Translations under genes and position numbers: made by a program
Origin: Physocladia obscura
Taxonomy: Eukaryota > Chytridiomycota > Chytridiomycetes > Chytridiales > Chytriomycetaceae
Direction: 5' to 3'
Length of the DNA: 12,586 nucleotides
NCBI GenBank assembly: GCA_027596945.1
Contig: JADGJH010001002.1
Coordinates: 1-12,586, forward strand
In this document: positions 8,274-12,586 of the stretch, piece after piece
Layout of the letters: each line of letters starts with the position of its first letter
Numbering within the stretch: the stretch's first letter is position 1
Notes under the pieces: generated by a model
Seen by the model: the letters and a program-made list of their open reading frames with translations, nothing else
Told to the model about the DNA's origin: nothing
Databases searched by the model: none

Positions 8274-10245
8274 CTAATCAAACATTGAAAAGGCTGGATC
8301 ATCTTTTTCCAACATCTCCACCTTGTCAAAACTTTTCCCTTCCGCTGCCTCAACAGCAATATTTTCTCCAGATCCATCATCTTCTTCCACAATCATGGAA
8401 TTTGCAGACCAAGCCAACATGATTTCATCATTTGGTGCAAAAATTGCCGTTCGGAGTTCAAAGGGGGGCAAAGGAGCTTCAGGCCAATTTGCGTGAACCT
8501 CCGTTGCCCTTCGCTTCCATTCTTGTGGAGAAATATTCAAACTGCCCTCTTGATTCGCACCGCCGCTCATACCAACAACAACTGAATTTTCGTTATCATC
8601 ATCTGATCGACTTGAAGCATTCGCATCCAACAGAACTTTTGTGACAGGCATGTATTTGCGCACAAGATCTTCAACTCGAGTTCGATCCAGTCCAACTCCC
8701 GCATTCACAATAATAGATCCATCGATGCCGTCGTCCTTCCTGTTTTTCAGGAGCTTGGCAAGTTTGGAAAAAAATTCATCGTTTATGAGCGCTGCAGGGA
8801 ACTTTCCACGTGTGTACACGTCCAGCAGAATCACATCATATCGGCATTCGAGGTCCTTTATCGCGCCATTCACAAACGACTCTGCGTTGGTCACGCGTAC
8901 AAACGTCGCACGTGAGTCTTGGTCAATCCGAAAATGCTGGGGCTCGTCGGCACCTTGTCCAAGCTCACCGTCACCTTGCTCCGCTTGAAGAAGTGTTGGC
9001 TCGCATTTTACACCAAACCAACGTTCCGCCACTTTGACTATCCGTGGATCGACTTCGATTGCTTCGACATTGATTCCTGGCCAGTGCCGGCCAATGAATG
9101 AAGCCATCGCCCCGCCGCCGAGACCAATTAGGAGGCATTTACCGCGACCAGGTTTGCGTGTGGCGAGAAATTGGGTGCAAACCATTGCGCAAGTGTACCA
9201 TGATTCAAGATGGGATCCGGGCGGCGGGTGGTCTAGATCGATTTCGGTTTCACGAAATGAAGGGATTCCGTGCCATGGACCGAGAACCAAGTGTCGCGTA
9301 AATGTTAGTTGCGTTTCTTTTCCAGCGTCACTATCGTCGTCGTCATCCTCGTCATCATCCTGGGCCACATCAACGACAGTAACAGCAAGTTTATGTGGAA
9401 GCGGCGTGTTGTCTTTTGTGGAAGTGAATTTGTTTGTTTCAGCTTCATGAAATCGAATTCTGGCAGGCTATTTGCGAAATAAATCTTTTTAAACATGATC
9501 AGGAAATCGCATGGAGACAAACAACACACCCAACACAGCGAACCATCCAGAGGGTTTGCGTAGGGCGAAGTAATTGTGGACAGCTCAAAAAGCAGCGTAA
9601 GTGCCCACTCGTCGCTGGAAGGTAGTTGGTCGCCAAATATAGCGGTGGCAAGGTCGGGCGGCGTGCGCTGCGACTCGCCAGTTGCAGGGTTGATAAATAG
9701 TGGACGTCCTCGCCCAGTTCCATCGTCGTCCACGTGCCAGCCCTTTTTGTATCGATTTATTGAATGTATTTCGCGACGTCAAGTTCATGTAACGGTTTGT
9801 ATGATTATTATTTTAGCAATGAGACCGGAATATGGATGAAGTGTGGTTAGGCAGGTTTGATACACACGTGTTCCTGCAGCGTAGCCAATCCGGCGGAACA
9901 GAGGTGGCTGAGCAGCAGTAGCGCGGCGTCGGCCATGTCGATAACAGCGGGTGGCGTGGTGCGCGCGTCGGGGGCCAGCGACGAGGCTGACCGCGCCGGC
10001 GTTTGTGCTGCGTGCAGTAGCGACGGCACGCAGTCGGCGAGCACGACGTCGATTGGCCGAATCAGCGCTTCACCCGCGTTTGCATTCGCATTCGCATTTG
10101 TGTTCGCGTTTGCATTCGCGGTAGCTGCTTCCGATGATTCGTTTCCTTCTTCTAGCAGGTGCAGCAGAGTTCGCGCCGCAATTGCCCGCTCGCGTGCCGT
10201 CCGCGAAGGACTTAACTGCTGTGCAAGTTCAAGGCAGATTTCCAT
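8274..10245 (-). CDS. Three-module protein: helical N-terminus, WW-like motif, spermidine-synthase-like methyltransferase
   Basis: Exons: 10245-9868, 9742-9530 and 9467-8274, introns 125 and 62 nt, both phase 0 with GTGTGT/GTGTGT donors, total 594 aa. Residues 1-126 are Ala/Leu-rich and helical with armadillo-like spacing, broken by an (Ala-Asn) repeat. Residues 127-155 read like a WW domain: GW, then PLFINPATGESQ and PP, but the second Trp position is Arg152. Residues ~250-594 resemble a Rossmann methyltransferase of the METTL13 C-terminal/spermidine synthase type: LVLGPWHGIPS, SAM motif I LLIGLGGGAMASFI (309-322), acidic EAIEVDPRIVKVAERWFG (332-349), and YDVILLDVYTRG (407-418). METTL13 methylates eEF1A; substrate here is unknown. 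An acidic run (234-243) precedes the domain. The first exon is far more GC-rich than its neighbours. The start at 10245 is the first ATG after an A/T-run; exon 1 could instead be spliced to the exon upstream. Confidence 0.75.
10075..10119 (-). repeat. Coding hexanucleotide repeat giving (Ala-Asn)n
   Basis: Fifteen codons alternate Ala (GCG/GCA) and Asn (AAT/AAC), with a single Thr, within exon 1 of the WW-methyltransferase gene. The hexamer unit varies at third positions, so it is a slightly decayed in-frame minisatellite. It lies between two helical segments, consistent with a flexible loop. Confidence 0.85.
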
Positions 10246-10347
10246 CGATTTCAAACCCAAAAAATAAAAAAATAAAAATAAAAAAAAAAAAAAAAAACAT
10301 TGAGAAATTGTTGCTTGAAAAGATCTGTTGCGCAACCCCAGTCATAC

Positions 10348-10670
10348 CCCTGAAATCTAATCCGGAGAAGGTAATGTTGAGTCTCCAAACGATTCTGCTC
10401 AATTTCGTCACTTGGGAGCATATATTCACTGTCTGTCACCGAATGATATCCGCGCATGTTCGGTTCCCAAGAGTCAGGGTTGTTCGGATTCCAAATTTTG
10501 GCTTGAATCCTGTCGACTTTCGTAGCTACCTGTCCGGCATCACCAGATGATTTGGACAAATTGAATAGATTTGGGTCTTTGACTTGAATTTGAGGATCTG
10601 CGAGCTGTAAGCCTGCTTTATCTGCTTTAGCGAACTGCTGTTCGATCATTCTCGATTGATGAGGGCCCAT
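10348..10670 (-). pseudogene. N-terminal exon of a fungal-type SAM-dependent methyltransferase, apparently truncated
   Basis: The frame opens at ATG 10670 (MGPHQSRMIEQQF) and runs 107 codons to a plausible donor G|GTATGA at 10347. Residues 71-107 carry the conserved entry to fungal S-adenosylmethionine-dependent methyltransferases: RGYHSVTDSEYMLPSDEIEQ, then RLETQHYLLR and FQG, immediately before where the SAM-binding Rossmann fold should start. No such continuation (DVGCGPG-type motif) exists downstream; an A/T-rich tract (10261-10297) follows, then 15 bp later the ATG of the WW-methyltransferase gene. Options: a truncated relic, a misassembly, or a first exon spliced into the next gene. One in-frame junction exists: donor 10347 to the AG ending TTAAG just inside the WW-gene's first exon gives FQG then PSRTARERAI. 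The first 70 residues are disordered and polar. Confidence 0.6.
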
Positions 10671-10748
10671 TATCGCGTGATGTGTGTTTTTCAATGTTAA
10701 ATGAAATTAATTGGAGATCAATCAACCCCACATTTGCCACTCAGCTGA

Positions 10749-10754
10749 TTTATA
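10749..10754 (-). promoter_or_regulatory. Candidate TATA box
   Basis: TATAAA on the minus strand lies 79 bp upstream of the ATG at 10670, a plausible position for the methyltransferase-exon promoter. A second TATAAA on the plus strand at 10802-10807 faces the other way. AT-rich background makes chance matches likely. Confidence 0.25.
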
Positions 10755-11032
10755 GACTATTTACGGACAAAACGAAGGCAAATAAAGTTTCTTAAAGCGT
10801 CTATAAATCCTTTGCATGATTAGATGTTGGTGTTAGGTATGTCTAAAACGGTACTGTATAATCTGTGTATGTGGTGGCAACAAATGTACATACCGATTTT
10901 TCTGAAAAAAATTTTATATTGATTTGTAACGGAAAAAAGGTATCACAATTCAGTTTTCCTGGATTTTATTATTATTATTATTAAAACTGGAAGAAGGTAA
11001 TTGCGTATTTTCAGTATAGTAGCTTCTCAAAA
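10755..11032. other. Divergent intergenic region
   Basis: AT-rich DNA between the methyltransferase exon and the plus-strand ORF at 11033. It contains a short ATT repeat (about 10965-10982) and the plus-strand TATAAA noted above. Nothing coding was recognised. Confidence 0.4.
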
Positions 11033-11146
11033 ATGGCAAAAAGAAACCGAAAAAAACAACCGCAGCTTCGGCCCAAACCTAAACCGCAAAATCCATATAT
11101 TCTTGGCAATCAATTAGACGCTATGCTTTGCGTATGGTTGATTTGA
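11033..11146 (+). CDS. Possible first exon or small ORF of a basic hypothetical protein
   Basis: ATG at 11033 opens 37 codons, beginning MAKRNRKKQPQLRPKPKPQN and continuing PYILGNQLDAMLC. The strongly basic, proline-rich start followed by an ordered-looking segment resembles a nuclear or ribosome-biogenesis protein rather than random AT-rich translation. A possible donor GTATGG lies directly after the TGC codon at 11129-11131, so the true exon may end there and continue downstream. A candidate downstream intron sits at 11453-11509. Joining the TGC to the exon at 11510 keeps a frame (ILDRRTLRIPVLHCILTEKH) to a stop at about 11660. I do not recognise a family and the gene model is unresolved. 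Confidence 0.35.
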   Translation: MAKRNRKKQPQLRPKPKPQNPYILGNQLDAMLCVWLI

Positions 11147-11685
11147 TATTGTGCCTTTTTTGACAGTGATTTGATTGAATGGAAAATTCTTTGTTTTTTT
11201 CTACCATAATTTCTTCATTTTCAAATTGAATTCGCTGGGTTCTGCTTTTGCCAAAAAATGTTTTTGCAACTAAAAGCGTTGCAAAATGCATGGAAAGTGA
11301 ACTTGCCAGAGTTTTTGGATGATATATAAAAATGAGAGAAAAGAGCAATAGTAATTGTAGTAGTTAAAGGAAAAAAATTGTTATTGTTGGTCGGTGAGAA
11401 TAAAAAAAGCATATTTTTGAGCTTTGTGGTATAACTTCCAACAGCGATATCGGTGAGTTGCTGTTAAGATTTTAAAAAACGAGAGACTAATGCCAAAAGT
11501 TTTCTCCAGATTCTCGATAGAAGAACTTTGCGCATTCCTGTGTTGCACTGTATTCTGACGGAAAAACACCGCACGGCATTAAGGCAAGTGAGCATTATTG
11601 ACGGTCAGCGACGTAAAAAACGCAACGGATGCGCGTCGAACTGGACCTTTCTATTCTGAGTTCAACAGGAAGCGCGGCCGCCGTT
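11147..11685. other. Region of uncertain content with one intron-like signal
   Basis: The plus strand at 11453-11509 has all parts of an intron: GTGAGT donor, CTAATG branch-like site and TTTTCTCCAG acceptor, 57 nt. A flanking AG at 11444 would leave an exon of only eight bases (11445-11452). A short open plus-strand segment ending at about 11328 (LKALQNAWKVNLPEFLDDI) has a coding look but no acceptor. No complete model could be built. Confidence 0.4.
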
Positions 11686-11933
11686 TTAGGGTTTGGCGCA
11701 GATCTTTTTGCGTTTCTGCTGCGATTTGATTCCAGTATTGCCGAACTGGATGGGCTTGGCGTTGGCTGCGCCTTGGTCCTGAGTTCATCATTCCGGAGAC
11801 AAACTCATGCTGGAATCTATTGTGGCGCTTTCGACACAATGCGGTTTGGATTAATGGCTCTTTTTATTTCGGACGCAAACTTGTTTGCAGTTCGGCTGAA
11901 AAAGTTTTTTCTTGGTGATATGTCGTTTGTCAT
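11686..11933 (-). CDS. Small basic hypothetical protein, two exons
   Basis: Exons 11933-11838 and 11778-11686 give 62 aa. The 59-nt intron has a GTGTCG donor and a GAACTCAG acceptor, phase 0. The protein reads MTNDISPRKNFFSRTANKFA and continues with SEIKRAINPNRI, then after the junction DQGAANAKPIQFGNTGIKSQ and QKRKKICAKP. It is basic throughout, with a C-terminal Lys/Arg cluster suggesting nuclear or nucleolar location. Without splicing, the frame meets TAG within a few codons. Competing reading: a 103-codon hydrophobic plus-strand frame (11629-11940) overlaps it, but its composition fits the antisense of a basic gene. An AG just before the ATG (TTAATAG) leaves room for an upstream exon. I know no matching family. 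Confidence 0.4.
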
Positions 11934-12082
11934 CTATTAATGGAAAAAGGTTAATGTTTCTGCTTTCTTTTCGTGCTCTTTTTTATTTCCATTCACCTCT
12001 TTGCTGAATACACTTTATCATTCACAATATTTTGAAGAGAAAGAGACTAGATTCATGTGAATTAGCAAGAAAGGAGCAACCA

Positions 12083-12484
12083 ATGGACACAGTATCAAAA
12101 AGAAAGAGACTGAACATCCTGTTTGATGTTCACAAAGAGAGGTGTATTGACTATGCGCTGTACTATCTTCCAACTCTCTTCTCACAGAGGGTAATTGTTA
12201 CATATGAATTCAAGTATGCCATCCATTATGGTGAGTACAATTATGACGATAGCAAGACTGGAATAATTTGAGATATTCCTGATTACTTAATTGAACAACA
12301 TCTTGATACTTTAACAAGTGAGTATGCTGAGAGGTAGCCATATAACTGTGATATTTTAGTGATTGATCACACAACACAACCAGTACCACATCAACAAGTA
12401 GCAAAGAATGTTTGGGACTGTTTTAAAGTACCACCATTTAAATCTTGTGTTAGATTTAAGAAAAAAATGTGTTATACAAGCTGA
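12083..12484 (+). CDS. Hypothetical protein, two exons, or a decayed coding relic
   Basis: One plus frame stays open from about 12006 to TGA at 12482-12484 except for TGA (12269) and TAG (12335). Both stops fall inside 12231-12359, which has a GTGAGT donor and a GATATTTTAG acceptor, is 129 nt long and keeps phase 1. Removing it leaves 12083-12230 plus 12360-12484, 90 aa from the internal ATG: MDTVSKRKRLNILFDVHKER, CIDYALYYLPTLF, and after the junction DHTTQPVPHQQVAKNVWDCF. The upstream open part repeats the KRKRL motif and may be an earlier exon or a duplication. The putative intron also translates to protein-like sequence (DIPDYLIEQHLDTLTSEYAE), so a pseudogene or transposon relic with two nonsense mutations is equally possible. 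Function unknown. Confidence 0.35.
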
Positions 12485-12586
12485 ATAAATGTTAAATAAT
12501 ATTTAATATAATTGGAAATAGAAATATTATTTATTAGATAACTGTGAAAGAAAATTATTTTTGTTCACAGCAAAAGTCAAGAATGG
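12485..12586. other. AT-rich right edge
   Basis: This is 3' flank of the preceding frame, with AATAAA at about 12484-12489 as a possible poly(A) signal. Nothing else is visible before the window ends. Confidence 0.35.

Noticed and set aside
8641..9450. Several plus-strand frames (70-138 codons) across the methyltransferase exon
   Set aside because: Antisense shadows of the minus-strand methyltransferase exon; Arg/Ser-rich composition and no motifs.
9857..10267. Plus-strand frame of 136 codons rich in Ala/Phe/Ser
   Set aside because: Product of the GC-rich exon and its hexanucleotide repeat read in antisense; the alternating Ala-Phe run mirrors the Ala-Asn repeat.
10655..10670. N-myristoylation signal at MGPHQS
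   Set aside because: Gly2 and Ser6 fit, but Pro at position 3 is disfavoured in the consensus; the match is not convincing.
11629..11940. Plus-strand hydrophobic frame of 103 codons
   Set aside because: Overlaps the basic two-exon minus-strand frame; its composition fits an antisense reading and it has no membrane-protein pattern I recognise. Not fully excluded.
12269..12337. In-frame TGA and TAG as evidence of a reassigned genetic code
   Set aside because: Clear genes in this window end with TAA (RPN7, bL17m), TGA (zinc knuckle, ARC1-like) and TAG (secreted protein, methyltransferase), so all three are stops.
1..12586. tRNA, rRNA, CRISPR array, prophage or bacterial operon features
   Set aside because: No tRNA box A/B pair with a cloverleaf, no regularly spaced repeats, and the genes are intron-containing eukaryotic genes.

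Overview
The window looks like a gene-dense stretch of a nuclear fungal genome, probably from an early-diverging (non-Dikarya) lineage. Genes are split by many short introns (about 45-130 nt) with GT..AG ends, often GTGAGT, GTATGN or GTTTGT donors, and T-rich tracts or CTAAT-like branch sites. Intergenic DNA is very AT-rich. The fungal assignment is inference. It rests mainly on one exon (10348-10670) that resembles the N-terminus of fungal SAM-dependent methyltransferases, on an Arc1p-like tRNA-binding protein, and on a mitochondrial bL17 with a long C-terminal extension. TAA, TAG and TGA all end genes here, so the genetic code looks standard. All exon boundaries were worked out by hand from the sequence. 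Layout, left to right: the last exon of a CCHC zinc-knuckle gene (+, 39-128); an AT-rich stretch holding a frameshifted DDE transposase remnant (-, about 707-1153); the 26S proteasome lid subunit Rpn7/PSMD6 (-, 3955-2300, seven exons, 392 aa); mitochondrial ribosomal protein bL17m (+, 4004-5246, four exons, 339 aa), whose ATG lies only 48 bp from the Rpn7 ATG; an Arc1p/AIMP1-type aminoacyl-tRNA synthetase cofactor (-, 7080-5324, seven exons, about 447 aa), convergent with bL17m; a 70-aa secreted, probably GPI-anchored protein (-, 7751-7482); and a three-exon gene (-, 10245-8274, 594 aa) joining a GC-rich helical N-terminus, a WW-like module and a spermidine-synthase-like methyltransferase domain. 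Just upstream on the same strand lies a solitary methyltransferase N-terminal exon (10670-10348) that has no catalytic continuation. The right end (10671-12586) is poorly resolved: it has three possible small genes (11033 +, 11933-11686 -, 12083-12484 +) and one isolated intron-like signal. Rpn7, bL17m and the Arc1-like protein are housekeeping functions (protein degradation, mitochondrial translation, tRNA delivery to synthetases) packed tail-to-tail or head-to-head. I see no sign of a multi-gene accessory system such as a CRISPR array, toxin-antitoxin pair or phage. The least ordinary objects are the three-module methyltransferase gene with its GC-rich first exon, the orphan methyltransferase exon beside it, and the 48-bp divergent promoter.
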